From: Streptomyces luomodiensis
GTDB lineage: Bacteria > Actinomycetota > Actinomycetes > Streptomycetales > Streptomycetaceae
DNA: 64,000 nt
Assembly (NCBI RefSeq): GCF_031679605.1
Contig: NZ_CP117522.1
Span: 6,324,001-6,388,000 of the forward strand
Reading direction: 5' to 3'
Shown here piece after piece: positions 26,311-34,707 of the stretch. The notes under the pieces are model-generated. The model had not been told where the DNA came from. It did no database searches and was given only the letters and a program-made list of their open reading frames with translations. Each line of letters opens with the position of its first letter. Within the stretch, counting starts at the first letter, position 1. A program made the position numbers and the translations under genes.

Positions 26311-26666
26311 GGCGGTCCTCCGGGGATGGGGCTGGGTCGCGGGCGGCTCGGGCGGCGGCCGCACCGGCGGGGGCCGTCACCGGCCCCGCCGCGGCGGTCA
26401 GCGCACAGCATGCCGGAGATCATGACCGACCGACATGTGACCTGCGTCAAAGAACCGACCCTTCGTTCGGTGACGGCGGGCGTACGCTACCGCGATCCCC
26501 TCCCCGAATTGGGTGGTTTTGGGCTGGCGCTCCGCACAGGCGTTGCCGACCGATGTTGGTCATCGGGTCGTGCCATGCGGGATAATGACGGGGAAGCAAC
26601 GTGTTCGATGCCGGTGACACCTGGGTTGTCGGCTGCGATGAGCTGGTTTCAGGAAGGGGAACGAGC

Positions 26667-26834
26667 ATGGCGGCCATGAAGCCGCGGACGGGCGACGGCC
26701 CGCTCGAGGTGACCAAGGAGGGGCGGGGCATCGTCATGCGCGTTCCGCTCGAAGGCGGCGGTCGGCTCGTCGTCGAGCTGACACCGGACGAGGCCGACGC
26801 TCTCGGCGACGCCCTGAAGAAGGTCGTCGGCTGA
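26667..26834 (+). CDS. DUF3117 family protein
   Basis: 55 residues, near-complete match to the actinobacterial DUF3117 pattern (MAAMKPRTGDGPLEVTKEGR at the N-terminus, then a conserved VVELTPDEADALGDAL). Its mycobacterial counterpart is Rv1211, also next to tag. ATG at 26667 follows AGGAAGGGGA. Function unknown; probably a small beta/alpha cytoplasmic protein. A strong hairpin follows 27 nt after its stop. Confidence 0.93.
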   Translation: MAAMKPRTGDGPLEVTKEGRGIVMRVPLEGGGRLVVELTPDEADALGDALKKVVG

Positions 26835-26861
26835 AAGGCTTGAGGCCCCACCATCACCCGT

Positions 26862-26910
26862 GCGCTGCCCCGGCGGCCGGTACGTCAGGTACCGACCGCC
26901 GGGGCAGTGC
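26862..26910. terminator. 22-bp bidirectional hairpin terminator
   Basis: 26862-26883 pairs with 26889-26910 around a 5-nt loop (GTCAG), with one G-T and one C-A mismatch. It lies between convergent DUF3117 and O-methyltransferase genes. Confidence 0.88.
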
Positions 26911-27008
26911 TTGTTGAGGGGCCCGGTACGGGCCGGGGGCGTCCCGGCGCGAGCGCGGGGGCCTTGTCCGGGAGCCGTGGGAGCGGGGGACCGGCCGTCC
27001 CGGCCGTC

Positions 27009-27674
27009 TCAGCCCCGCTTGACCGCGCAGAGCAGACCGTCGCCGACCGGCAGCAGGGACGACTGGAGCACGGTGGACTCGCGTATGGTCCGCAGCAGCT
27101 CACGCACCCGCAGCACCTCGGTGGGCTGTGCGGCGGAGTCCACGGTCCGCCCGTTGGCGAAGACCCCCTCGAAGCAGACCAGCCCCCCGGGGCGCAGCAA
27201 GCGCAACGATTCACCGAGGTAGTCCAGGCACTCCAGCCGGTCGCCGTCGCAGAAGACCAGGTCGTATCCGCCGTCGGCCAGCCGGGGCAGTACGTCGAGG
27301 GCGCGGCCGGGGATGAAGCGCGCCCGGTTCCCGGTGAACCCGGCCGCGCGGAACGCCTGCCGGGCGAACTGCTGCATCTCCGGTTCGGTGTCCACGGTGG
27401 TCAGCACGCCGTCCGGACGCATTCCCCGCAGCAGATGGATGCCCGAGACGCCCGTCCCGGTGCCGATCTCGGCGACGGCCTTGGCGTCGGCGGCGGCGGC
27501 GAGCAGCCCCAGTGCGGCGCCGGTGCCGGCCGACACCGAGCGCAGCCCTGACTCCCGGGCCCGGTCGCGGGCCCAGTGAAGGGCTTCGTCCTCGGCGACG
27601 AACGCGTCGGCGAACGCCCAGCTCGTCTGCCGGTTGCCGGTAATGACCCTCTCCTGTCCCCGTAGTTGGCGCAA
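27009..27674 (-). CDS. SAM-dependent O-methyltransferase (family 3)
   Basis: 221 residues. SAM-binding motif [20 protein letters not shown] and acidic loop [10 protein letters not shown]; motif [26 protein letters not shown]. Class I Rossmann methyltransferase of the caffeoyl-CoA/catechol O-methyltransferase type, physiological substrate unknown. TTG start at 27674; TACAGT lies 5 nt upstream on the coding strand, suggesting a leaderless message. Divergent from sigE, as Rv1220c is from Rv1221 in mycobacteria. Confidence 0.88.
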   Translation of the reverse strand: MRQLRGQERVITGNRQTSWAFADAFVAEDEALHWARDRARESGLRSVSAGTGAALGLLAAAADAKAVAEIGTGTGVSGIHLLRGMRPDGVLTTVDTEPEMQQFARQAFRAAGFTGNRARFIPGRALDVLPRLADGGYDLVFCDGDRLECLDYLGESLRLLRPGGLVCFEGVFANGRTVDSAAQPTEVLRVRELLRTIRESTVLQSSLLPVGDGLLCAVKRG

Positions 27675-27697
27675 CGGTGACTGTATCCGCTGCGCAC

Positions 27698-27724
27698 GGG
27701 AACCCGCAGATGGGACCAGGCGTT
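27698..27724 (+). promoter_or_regulatory. ECF-type promoter upstream of sigE (GGAAC-N17-CGTT)
   Basis: GGGAAC at 27698-27703 and CGTT at 27721-27724 are separated by 17 nt, matching the -35/-10 pattern of group IV sigma factors. Transcription would start about 7 nt later, leaving a short leader with GGGGGGA before the ATG at 27745. It suggests positive autoregulation. Confidence 0.7.
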
Positions 27725-27744
27725 GTAGAGGCCGGGGGGACCGT

Positions 27745-28587
27745 ATGGATCACGACCAAATGCAGGCCAAAAATGCTTATCCGGAGCTAACGGGCGAGGT
27801 GGATATGGTAGGGGCTCTACTGGACACCACCAGAGCCGACAGGGGAGGTGCGGCTGCGGCCGGTGACCGGAGAGTGCTGAGGCGCTTTCGCAGGTCAGCG
27901 GGCGAGCCGAAATCCGTGACCAACAACGCTGACCGTTCCGGTTCCGCCGATTCCGCCACCACCGCGACCTTCGCCACGGACGCGGACGCGCCGGCGTGGA
28001 CGCCTCCCACCTGGGAGGAGATCGTCAGCACCCACAGCGCACGGGTCTACCGCCTCGCCTATCGGCTCACCGGTAACCAGCACGACGCCGAGGATCTCAC
28101 CCAGGAAGTGTTCGTCCGCGTCTTCCGCTCGCTGTCGACGTACACCCCGGGCACGTTCGAGGGCTGGCTGCACCGCATCACCACCAATCTCTTCCTCGAC
28201 ATGGTCCGCCGCCGGCAGCGCATCCGCTTCGACGCTCTCGGCGAGGACGCGGCGGAGCGGCTCCCCAGCCGTGAGCCCTCTCCCCAGCAGCACTTCAACG
28301 ACACCCACTTCGACGCCGATGTGCAGCAGGCGCTGGACACCCTCGCCCCGGAGTTCCGCGCGGCCGTGGTGCTCTGTGACATCGAGGGGCTGTCGTACGA
28401 GGAGATCGCGGCCACTCTGGGCGTCAAGCTGGGCACCGTGCGCAGCCGCATCCACCGCGGCCGCTCGCATCTGCGCAAGGCGCTGAAGCACCGCGCCCCC
28501 GCGGCGCGGACCGCACAGCAGGAGGTCGCCGCGGTGGCGCCGAGTGTCACGGCCCCCCGGCTGAGCGGGGAGGTCGGAATCGCGTGA
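27745..28587 (+). CDS. sigE: ECF RNA polymerase sigma factor (SigE, mycobacterial SigE-like)
   Basis: 280 residues from the ATG at 27745. The first 100 residues are low complexity. Sigma region 2 follows ([21 protein letters not shown], with DMVRRRQR), then region 4 ([25 protein letters not shown]). It directs polymerase to stress promoters, probably envelope stress. ATG at 27805 and GTG at 27916 are further possible starts that would drop the N-terminal extension. The stop overlaps the anti-sigma start (GTGA). Confidence 0.92.
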   Translation: MDHDQMQAKNAYPELTGEVDMVGALLDTTRADRGGAAAAGDRRVLRRFRRSAGEPKSVTNNADRSGSADSATTATFATDADAPAWTPPTWEEIVSTHSARVYRLAYRLTGNQHDAEDLTQEVFVRVFRSLSTYTPGTFEGWLHRITTNLFLDMVRRRQRIRFDALGEDAAERLPSREPSPQQHFNDTHFDADVQQALDTLAPEFRAAVVLCDIEGLSYEEIAATLGVKLGTVRSRIHRGRSHLRKALKHRAPAARTAQQEVAAVAPSVTAPRLSGEVGIA

Positions 28588-29516
28588 CCCGATCAGGCGG
28601 TCCGTCCCCCGCCGAGCAGCATCTCGGCGACCGCCTTGCGGCTCTGGTCGACGGTGAGCTGGGACATGACGCGCGCGAGCGCGTCCTCGCCCACCTCGCC
28701 ACCTGCTGCAAGTGCAAGGCGGAGGCCGATGCTCAGCGTCGGCTGAAGAATGTGTTCGCCCAGACGGCGCCCCCGGCCCCGTCCGAGGGCTTTCTGGCGC
28801 GTCTGCAGGGCCTGCCGGCCGCGGGCGGCGAGGACATGGGGGGCGGCTCCCCTTTCGGTTCCTCGGGCCTCTTCGGTCCGCGCGATATGCGCGGCACCTC
28901 GCGGGACGTCCGTGAGGTGCGCGATGTCCGGGAGCCGGAGGAGAGACAGAGACGGGAGCGGACGTTCGCCTTCGTGCCCGTGATGCCCCCGGGCACCGCG
29001 ATCGCACCGGCGGCGTCGGCTCGTGCCTCGCGTCAGCGCGGCTTCAGGATCCATGAGGTGGAGCGCCCGGCCCCGCGCCGCAGGTTCGCCTTCGCGGCGG
29101 CCGGAGCGGTCTCCCTGGCGGCCTTCGCGCTCGGCGCGGCCCTCCCCCTGGAGGCGGCGATCGACCCCCCGGGAGCCTCGGCCGACGGCGCCGACTCCGC
29201 GGTCACCCCGGTCGGCACCGATCCCGTGGTGAACGCGGGCGTCCGCGAGCGGACCCGCCAGGAAGTCGGGCTGCTGGCCACCACCGACACCCGGACGGTC
29301 ACTCCGTCCCCCTCGGCCACCCCGCATCCACCGGCCCTGCGCCAGCCCGCCGGGGCGGCGCTGAATCCGCTGATACAGCCGATCCTCTCGGTCACGGAGC
29401 TGCTGCGGATGTCGAACTCCACGCCCCCGGCCCCCGCGCCGACCCAGCTGGAGGTCCCGTCCCGGCCCGCCTCGGGCGGCTCGCCGTATCCAGGGGCCAC
29501 CCCGCCTTCGAAGTAG
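28584..29516 (+). CDS. rseA: Zinc-finger anti-sigma factor (RseA-like)
   Basis: 310 residues, GTG start overlapping the sigE stop by 4 nt. The zinc anti-sigma motif is H37-x3-C41-x2-C44, with a further H28 upstream. One membrane helix at about residues 165-190 ([18 protein letters not shown]) follows a charged, Arg-rich linker. The C-terminal 120 residues are extracytoplasmic and Pro/Thr-rich. It would hold SigE inactive at the membrane until released by oxidation or proteolysis. The htrA gene follows in the same direction. Confidence 0.9.
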   Translation: MTRSGGPSPAEQHLGDRLAALVDGELGHDARERVLAHLATCCKCKAEADAQRRLKNVFAQTAPPAPSEGFLARLQGLPAAGGEDMGGGSPFGSSGLFGPRDMRGTSRDVREVRDVREPEERQRRERTFAFVPVMPPGTAIAPAASARASRQRGFRIHEVERPAPRRRFAFAAAGAVSLAAFALGAALPLEAAIDPPGASADGADSAVTPVGTDPVVNAGVRERTRQEVGLLATTDTRTVTPSPSATPHPPALRQPAGAALNPLIQPILSVTELLRMSNSTPPAPAPTQLEVPSRPASGGSPYPGATPPSK

Positions 29517-29661
29517 CAGGCCGGCGAGGACGGCGCGTCTTCGCCGGTCATGACCTCGTCTGCGCGGATCATGACAAGGACATGCGGTCCGCCCTGCGCG
29601 AGCGACGCCGGACCTGGTTGAATCGCCCCCGGGCAGTGCGGCGGTGCCTTCGAGCCTCCGG

Positions 29662-29712
29662 GCGCTTGGACGTTCCGGCTCCGGGCACCTCCCGGCGGTA
29701 GCTTGGGGCAAG
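29662..29712. repeat. REP-like element, copy 1
   Basis: A GC-rich 50-bp stretch with the core TTCCGGCT-N-GGGCACC-N-CCGGCGGTAGCT. It shares about 80% of positions with a second copy at 29741-29790. The core can fold into alternative hairpins (GCTGGG with CCCAGC in copy 2). Similar sequences are, as I recall, dispersed in many Streptomyces genomes. Confidence 0.55.
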
Positions 29713-29740
29713 CTGTTGGGCGCCTGCCGTCATGCCCCGG

Positions 29741-29790
29741 GTGCTTGGTCTTTCCGGCTGGGGGCACCGCCCAGCGGTAGCTGGGGGAGA
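29741..29790. repeat. REP-like element, copy 2, directly upstream of htrA
   Basis: Second copy of the 29662-29712 motif, 79 bp downstream. CCCAGC (29770-29775) can pair with GCTGGG on either side, giving two mutually exclusive small hairpins. It ends 29 bp before the htrA ATG and so lies in its probable 5' leader or promoter. Confidence 0.55.
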
Positions 29791-29818
29791 ACCGAGCCCA
29801 TAAAAGGGGGGCCTGAAC

Positions 29819-31543
29819 ATGGACGAGCCGAAGCCGAAGTGGTGGAGCCGTCCGGCCGCGCGGCCCGGTGAGCGGCCGGTCGGCGCGGTGGACGGCGCCG
29901 AGGGGCGGACCGCCGGGGAGCGTACGGAGCCGGCCGCCGCCGAGGCGCCGCCGGAGCCGCTGGACGGACCCGAGGAGGGCCGGGCGCCCGAGGAGCGGTC
30001 GCCGCGACCGCTGCACGAGCCCGACCCGTACAGCACCCCGCCCTACGGCGACCCCGGGCCCTGGGCCCCGGCCCCGCCCGTCCAGCACCCGGCGGCGACC
30101 CCCGCGCAGGGCACCCAGCTGCCGCCGGGGATGGCCCAGGCGCCGCCCCCGGCCCCCGGGACGACCCCGCCCCATGGCACCCCTCATGGCACCCCCCATG
30201 GCACCCCCCATGGCACCGTCCCGCCGCCCGCCGCGGGGGCCGTACCGCGGCAGAGCGCGCCCCCGCCCCTGCCGCACCCCGGGATGACCCCGCCGCACGG
30301 CACCCAGCTGCCCGCGGGGCCCGGAGAGCCCCACCCGGGCGCCCTGGTCGCGCAGCCCGCCCCGACCGCCCAGTGGCGCGGTTACGACCCCTGGGCCGTG
30401 GTCCCGCCGCCCGCCGCGCCGGCGAAGACGGTCTCCCGCCGCCGTGCCTGGCTCGCGGTGCTGCTGATCGCCTTGGTCGCGGGGTGTGTCGGCGGCGGTA
30501 TCGGCGCGTACGCGGAGCGGGACAGCGCCTCCGGGGGCGTCGAGGTGAAGCTGCCGCAGGCCCCGGCCGAGAAGGAGACCAGGGCGCCGGACAGTATCGC
30601 CGGGATCGCCGCGCGTTCGCTGCCCGGTGTGGTGACGATCCATGTGCGCGGCAGCTCGGAGGAGGGCACCGGCACCGGCTTCGTCCTGGACAAGCAGGGC
30701 CATATCCTCACCAACAACCATGTCGTGCAGCCCGCCGGGACGGACGGCGACATATCGGTGACGTTCAACAGCGGCCAGGACGCCGACGCCGAGGTCATCG
30801 GCCGCGACGCCGGTTACGACCTCGCGGTCATCAAGGTCGACGGGGTGTCCGGGCTCGCCCCGCTGCCGCTGGGCAACTCCGACTCCGTGCGTGTCGGCGA
30901 CCCCGTCGTGGCCATCGGCGCCCCCTTCGATCTGGCGGGCACGGTCACCTCCGGGATCATCAGCGCCAAGGAGCGTCCCATCACCGCGGGCGGCGAGGAG
31001 GAGGACGGCAGCGACGTCAGCTATGTCGACGCGCTGCAGACCGACGCCCCGATCAACCCGGGCAACTCCGGCGGCCCCCTGGTCGACAGCAAGGCGCGGG
31101 TCATCGGGATCAACAGCGCGATCCGGGCGGCCGACGACGGCTCGGGCCTCGGCGGCGGCCAGGGCGGCAGCATCGGTCTGGGCTTCGCCATCCCGATCAA
31201 CCAGGGCAAGCGGGTCGCCGAGGAGCTGATCAACACCGGGAAGGCCACGCATCCGGTGATCGGCGTCACGCTCGACATGGGGTACACGGGCGACGGCGCC
31301 CGGGTGAACACCGAGGGCGCGGGCGACGGCCCGCCGGTCACCTCGGGCGGCCCCGGTGACAAGGCGGGGATCGAGGCCGGTGACGTGATCACGGAGGTGG
31401 ACGGCGTCCAGGTGCACAGCGGACAGGAGCTGATCGTGAAGATCCGCAGCCACCGCCCCGGGGACCGGCTGAAGCTCACCGTCGAGCGCGATGGCGAGGA
31501 GCACACCGCGGAGCTGACACTGGGCTCGGCGAGCAGCGGCTGA
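29819..31543 (+). CDS. htrA: HtrA/DegP-like membrane-anchored serine protease with PDZ domain
   Basis: 574 residues. The cytoplasmic N-terminal 200 residues are Pro-rich, with a run of PHGT repeats at about 118-133. One membrane helix at about 210-230 follows SRRRAW. The trypsin-like domain has H301 (LTNNHVV), D334 (GYDLAVIKV) and S417 (NPGNSGGPL). One PDZ domain lies at about 470-570 (AGIEAGDVITEVDGVQV). It degrades misfolded proteins outside the membrane. It follows the sigE-rseA pair, so it probably belongs to the envelope-stress response. Confidence 0.94.
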   Translation: MDEPKPKWWSRPAARPGERPVGAVDGAEGRTAGERTEPAAAEAPPEPLDGPEEGRAPEERSPRPLHEPDPYSTPPYGDPGPWAPAPPVQHPAATPAQGTQLPPGMAQAPPPAPGTTPPHGTPHGTPHGTPHGTVPPPAAGAVPRQSAPPPLPHPGMTPPHGTQLPAGPGEPHPGALVAQPAPTAQWRGYDPWAVVPPPAAPAKTVSRRRAWLAVLLIALVAGCVGGGIGAYAERDSASGGVEVKLPQAPAEKETRAPDSIAGIAARSLPGVVTIHVRGSSEEGTGTGFVLDKQGHILTNNHVVQPAGTDGDISVTFNSGQDADAEVIGRDAGYDLAVIKVDGVSGLAPLPLGNSDSVRVGDPVVAIGAPFDLAGTVTSGIISAKERPITAGGEEEDGSDVSYVDALQTDAPINPGNSGGPLVDSKARVIGINSAIRAADDGSGLGGGQGGSIGLGFAIPINQGKRVAEELINTGKATHPVIGVTLDMGYTGDGARVNTEGAGDGPPVTSGGPGDKAGIEAGDVITEVDGVQVHSGQELIVKIRSHRPGDRLKLTVERDGEEHTAELTLGSASSG

Positions 31544-31643
31544 CGCCCGATGTTGGTCCGGGCGTCTCCCGCGCCGCCCCCACCGCCAGGTACGGTGTTG
31601 AGTGGCCCAGGCCGGGGCCACAGACGTCTTGAGGAGCTGCAAG

Positions 31644-32114
31644 GTGCTGGACATAGGACCTCTCGAGCTTGTCGCGCTCGTTGTCCTTGCGGTGATCGTC
31701 TTCGGCCCGGACAAGCTTCCGAAGGTGATTCGGGATGTGTCGGGGTTCATCCGGAAGATCCGGGAGTTCTCCGACAGCGCCAAGGAGGACATCCGTTCCG
31801 AGCTGGGGCCGGAGTTCAAGGACTTCGAGTTCGAGGACCTCAACCCCAAGACGTTCGTGCGCAAGCATGTGCTGGACTCCGATGAACTGGGCCTGAAGGA
31901 GATCCGTAACGGCTTCGACCTCCGCAAGGAGATGGCCGAGGTCGCCGACGCGGTGAACGGCCGGGAGAGTGATCCCCAGCAGGGCTCTTCAGGGGCCTCG
32001 GGCAGCACTCCGCCGTCCCTGTCCAAGGGCGGCTCCAGCACGCCTGACCTGCTGCGCAAGCGCGAGGAGCCGAAGCGCGACGAGCATCCGCCGTTCGACT
32101 CAGACGCCACTTGA
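31644..32114 (+). CDS. tatB: Sec-independent (Tat) protein translocase subunit TatB
   Basis: 156 residues from a GTG at 31644, with GAGGAG 7 nt upstream. The N-terminal helix with IGPLELVALVVLAVIVFGPDKLP has the conserved glutamate, the FGP hinge and a following amphipathic helix (VIRDVSGFIRKIREF). A long charged C-terminal tail follows. TatB with TatC receives twin-arginine substrates at the membrane. Position downstream of htrA matches mycobacteria (Rv1224). Confidence 0.94.
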   Translation: MLDIGPLELVALVVLAVIVFGPDKLPKVIRDVSGFIRKIREFSDSAKEDIRSELGPEFKDFEFEDLNPKTFVRKHVLDSDELGLKEIRNGFDLRKEMAEVADAVNGRESDPQQGSSGASGSTPPSLSKGGSSTPDLLRKREEPKRDEHPPFDSDAT

Positions 32115-32232
32115 TCCCCCCTTATGCGGGGGCTGGTTGACCCGTATGGCTATCCTCCCTTTGTCCGGGGTGAGGGTCGCCCGAGGGGGGCGGGCCGCCC
32201 ACGACGCAGGGCAATGAGGAGGCCGCGCGCAC

Positions 32233-32892
32233 ATGGAGACCACGGGTCGGCTAGGGGTACGAGGGGTTGCGGCGGCCACGCAAGGGGTGCCCGCCGAGGC
32301 CCGGCGGAGCGTCGACGGCTATCTGATGGCCGACTTCCCCTGGTACGGACTTGACGAGGCGTTCACCGGCCCCCGCTGGCTGATGCAGGTGGGCACGGCC
32401 GCCGACGGCATCGTGGAGTACGGCTCGACCGGCCATGGCGAGGAGCCGTCGCTGCGGGTCGAGACCGAGATGGACCAGCAGCGCTTCACGGTGGTCGTCA
32501 CCGTCGCCGGCCGCCCGGTGCGGGACAGCGCCGACGGCACCGGCAAGCTGGAGGCCACCTCGGTCTCCTCCGCCGCCTGGCTGGCCGGCTCCGGTCTGCT
32601 GTCGTGCACCTGGCCGACCCGGATGGAGCGGGCGCTGCGCCAGGACTGGCTGGACCAGCAGACCGCGCTCGCCTGGGAGCTGGCGGACGATCTGGCGGGT
32701 GAGGCCTGGTCGGGGCTGTCCCTCCCGGTGGACGGGGTGCCGGCCGACTTCCACTACCGCGAGTCGGAGTACGGCTGGGTGCTGGCCGGATCGGCGGGCC
32801 AGAACGTGCACATCGGCGCGTACGGGCGCGGGATGAGCGCCTACGGCCTGGGGTTCGCGGTGGTCAAGGACATCACCCGCTACGACGCGTAG
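32233..32892 (+). CDS. Hypothetical protein, unknown function
   Basis: 219 residues. ATG at 32233, with GAGGAGG about 10 nt upstream. Soluble, no signal peptide or membrane helix, acidic, rich in tryptophan (WYG, RWLMQ, WLAGSG, WPTRMERALRQDW). Looks like a compact alpha/beta domain with C-terminal GAYGRGMSAYGLGFAVVKD. No family recognised. Same direction as tatB but 118 nt away; a strong terminator follows. Confidence 0.72.
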   Translation: METTGRLGVRGVAAATQGVPAEARRSVDGYLMADFPWYGLDEAFTGPRWLMQVGTAADGIVEYGSTGHGEEPSLRVETEMDQQRFTVVVTVAGRPVRDSADGTGKLEATSVSSAAWLAGSGLLSCTWPTRMERALRQDWLDQQTALAWELADDLAGEAWSGLSLPVDGVPADFHYRESEYGWVLAGSAGQNVHIGAYGRGMSAYGLGFAVVKDITRYDA

Positions 32893-32914
32893 CGGCCGGC
32901 CCATGGCATGGGCA

Positions 32915-32959
32915 CATACGGCGGGGGCGGCCCTTGAGGAGGGCCGCCCCCGCCGTATG
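32915..32959. terminator. 19-bp perfect bidirectional hairpin
   Basis: 32915-32933 pairs with 32941-32959 around a 7-nt loop. It separates the convergent hypothetical and mrp genes. Confidence 0.9.
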
Positions 32960-32979
32960 CCGTGCCGGGCCGCGTGGCC

Positions 32980-34134
32980 TCAGAACTTGTTGCGCGGGGT
33001 GACGCCCAGGGACATGCCCGCGAGGCCGCGCTGCCGTCCGCCGATCTTGCCCGCGATCGCCTTGAGCGCACTGCCCGCAGGGGAGTCCGGGTCGGTCAGC
33101 ACGACCGGCTTGCCCTCGTCGCCGCCCTCGCGCAGCCGTACGTCGATCGGGATGGCGCCCAGCACCGGCACCGTCGTACCGGTGGTCCGGCTGAGCCCGT
33201 CGGCGACCACCTGGCCGCCGCCCGTGCCGAAGACGTCGACCATCTCGTCGCAGTGCGGGCAGGGCAGCCCGGACATGTTCTCCACCACGCCGACGATCTT
33301 CTGATGGGTCTGGACGGCGATCGCGCCGGCCCGCTCGGCCACCTCGGCGGCGGCCTGCTGCGGCGTGGTCACCACCAGGATCTCGGCGTTGGGCACCAGC
33401 TGGGCGACGGAGATCGCGATGTCGCCGGTGCCCGGCGGGAGGTCGAGCAGCAGCACATCGAGGTCGCCCCAGTAGACGTCGGCCAGGAACTGCTGGAGCG
33501 CGCGGTGCAGCATCGGGCCGCGCCAGACCACCGGGGCGTTCCCCGGGGTGAACATCCCGATCGAGATCACCTTCACGCCGTTCGCCGACGGCGGCATGAT
33601 CATGTTCTCGACCTGGGTGGGCCGTCCTTCGGCGCCCAGCATGCGGGGTACCGAGTGGCCGTAGATGTCGGCGTCGACCACACCGACCTTGAGCCCGTCG
33701 GCGGCCATCGCGGCGGCCAGGTTGACCGTCACCGAGGACTTGCCGACCCCGCCCTTGCCGGAGGCCACCGCGTAGACCCGGGTCAGCGAGCCGGGCTTGG
33801 CGAAGGGCACCTCGCGCTCGGCCTGGCCGCCACGCAGCGAGGCGGCCAGCTCGCGCCGCTGCTCATCGCTCATCACCTCGAGGCTGACCGTGACATCGGT
33901 CACACCCTCGACCCCGGCGACCGCCGTCCGCACGTTGCCGGTGATCGTGTCCCGCATCGGGCAGCCGGAGACCGTGAGGTAGACCACCACCGCGACCGAG
34001 CCGTCCGCCGCGATCTCGACGGATTTGACCATGCCGAGTTCGGTGATCGGCTTGTGGATCTCCGGGTCGTTGACCGTGGCGAGCGCGGCGCGCACCGCGT
34101 CTTCGCTCGGCGCTGGGAGGGTGTCGGTAGCCAT
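32980..34134 (-). CDS. mrp: Mrp/NBP35 family iron-sulfur carrier ATPase
   Basis: 384 residues. N-terminal MIP18/DUF59-like domain (VNDPEIHKPITELGM, TVSGCPMRDT). Deviant Walker A VASGKGGVGKSSV near residue 122, switch VVDADIYGHSVPRMLG, DLPPGTGD, and the cluster-binding CPHC motif (SGLPCPHCDEM). It carries and transfers Fe-S clusters. TACCAT lies 6 nt before the ATG with no ribosome site, indicating leaderless transcription. Upstream on the same strand are the DUF1003 and MgtE-N genes. Confidence 0.94.
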   Translation of the reverse strand: MATDTLPAPSEDAVRAALATVNDPEIHKPITELGMVKSVEIAADGSVAVVVYLTVSGCPMRDTITGNVRTAVAGVEGVTDVTVSLEVMSDEQRRELAASLRGGQAEREVPFAKPGSLTRVYAVASGKGGVGKSSVTVNLAAAMAADGLKVGVVDADIYGHSVPRMLGAEGRPTQVENMIMPPSANGVKVISIGMFTPGNAPVVWRGPMLHRALQQFLADVYWGDLDVLLLDLPPGTGDIAISVAQLVPNAEILVVTTPQQAAAEVAERAGAIAVQTHQKIVGVVENMSGLPCPHCDEMVDVFGTGGGQVVADGLSRTTGTTVPVLGAIPIDVRLREGGDEGKPVVLTDPDSPAGSALKAIAGKIGGRQRGLAGMSLGVTPRNKF

Positions 34135-34176
34135 ACGGAGATGGTACGGCGCCGCGAGCGGGGCGCGGGATGGCCG

Positions 34177-34707
34177 TCAGCGGTCGCGTTCCTCACTCGG
34201 CCGTGTCTCACCGTGGCCGCCCGGCCGCGGGGCGGCCCGTCCGCCGTCCGGCTCCTGGCGCAGGTCCTCCAGCTGGTCGCGGAGCCAGTCGCGGGTGGCG
34301 ACCTCGCCCAGGCCGGTCCGCAGCGCCGCGATCTCCCGGGTGAGGAACTCGGTGTCGGCGATGGACCGCTCGTTCTGTTTACGGTCCCGTTCGAGGTTGA
34401 CGCGGTCGCGGTCGGCCTGCCGGTACTGGGCCAGCAGGATCAGCGGGGCGGAGTACGACGCCTGGAGGGAGAGCATCAGTGTCAGGAAGATGAACGGGAA
34501 GGGGTCGAACCGCAGCCGCGGCGGCGCCAGGAGGTTCCAGGCCAGCCATAAGGTGACGAAGACCGTCATCCAGGCGATGAACCGCCCGGTGCCCAGGAAA
34601 CGCGCGATCCGCTCCGACGCCTTGCCGAACGCCTCGGGGTCCCAGCGCGGCAGCGGGCTGCGGCGCGGCGCCCTGGGCCGGTCCAGACGGCTGCTGTCAC
34701 CGTCCAT
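34177..34707 (-). CDS. DUF1003 membrane protein
   Basis: 176 residues from the ATG at 34707, which overlaps the 3' end of the upstream CBS-domain gene by 11 nt (coupled). Two membrane helices (about residues 45-67 and 75-95) are separated by the conserved FDPFPFIFLTLMLSLQASYSAP block; a coiled-coil-like charged helix follows (DRDRVNLERDRKQNER). Typical DUF1003 architecture. Function unknown; the recurrent pairing with MgtE-N/CBS proteins suggests a role in Mg2+ handling. Confidence 0.9.
   Translation of the reverse strand: MDGDSSRLDRPRAPRRSPLPRWDPEAFGKASERIARFLGTGRFIAWMTVFVTLWLAWNLLAPPRLRFDPFPFIFLTLMLSLQASYSAPLILLAQYRQADRDRVNLERDRKQNERSIADTEFLTREIAALRTGLGEVATRDWLRDQLEDLRQEPDGGRAAPRPGGHGETRPSEERDR

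Larger units (their letters stand above)
29517..29818. other. 302-bp gap between rseA and htrA
   Basis: Holds the two REP-like copies and a weak 7-bp hairpin near 29521-29547. A purine-rich AAAAGGGGGGCC ribosome site precedes htrA. No ORF supported. Confidence 0.5.

Noticed and set aside
27009..27660. Alternative ATT start for the O-methyltransferase at VITGNRQ
   Set aside because: ATT starts are very rare; the TTG at 27674 with a -10-like box is more economical.
29033..32110. Minus-strand open frame of about 1025 codons
   Set aside because: Antisense to rseA, htrA and tatB, which are clearly real.
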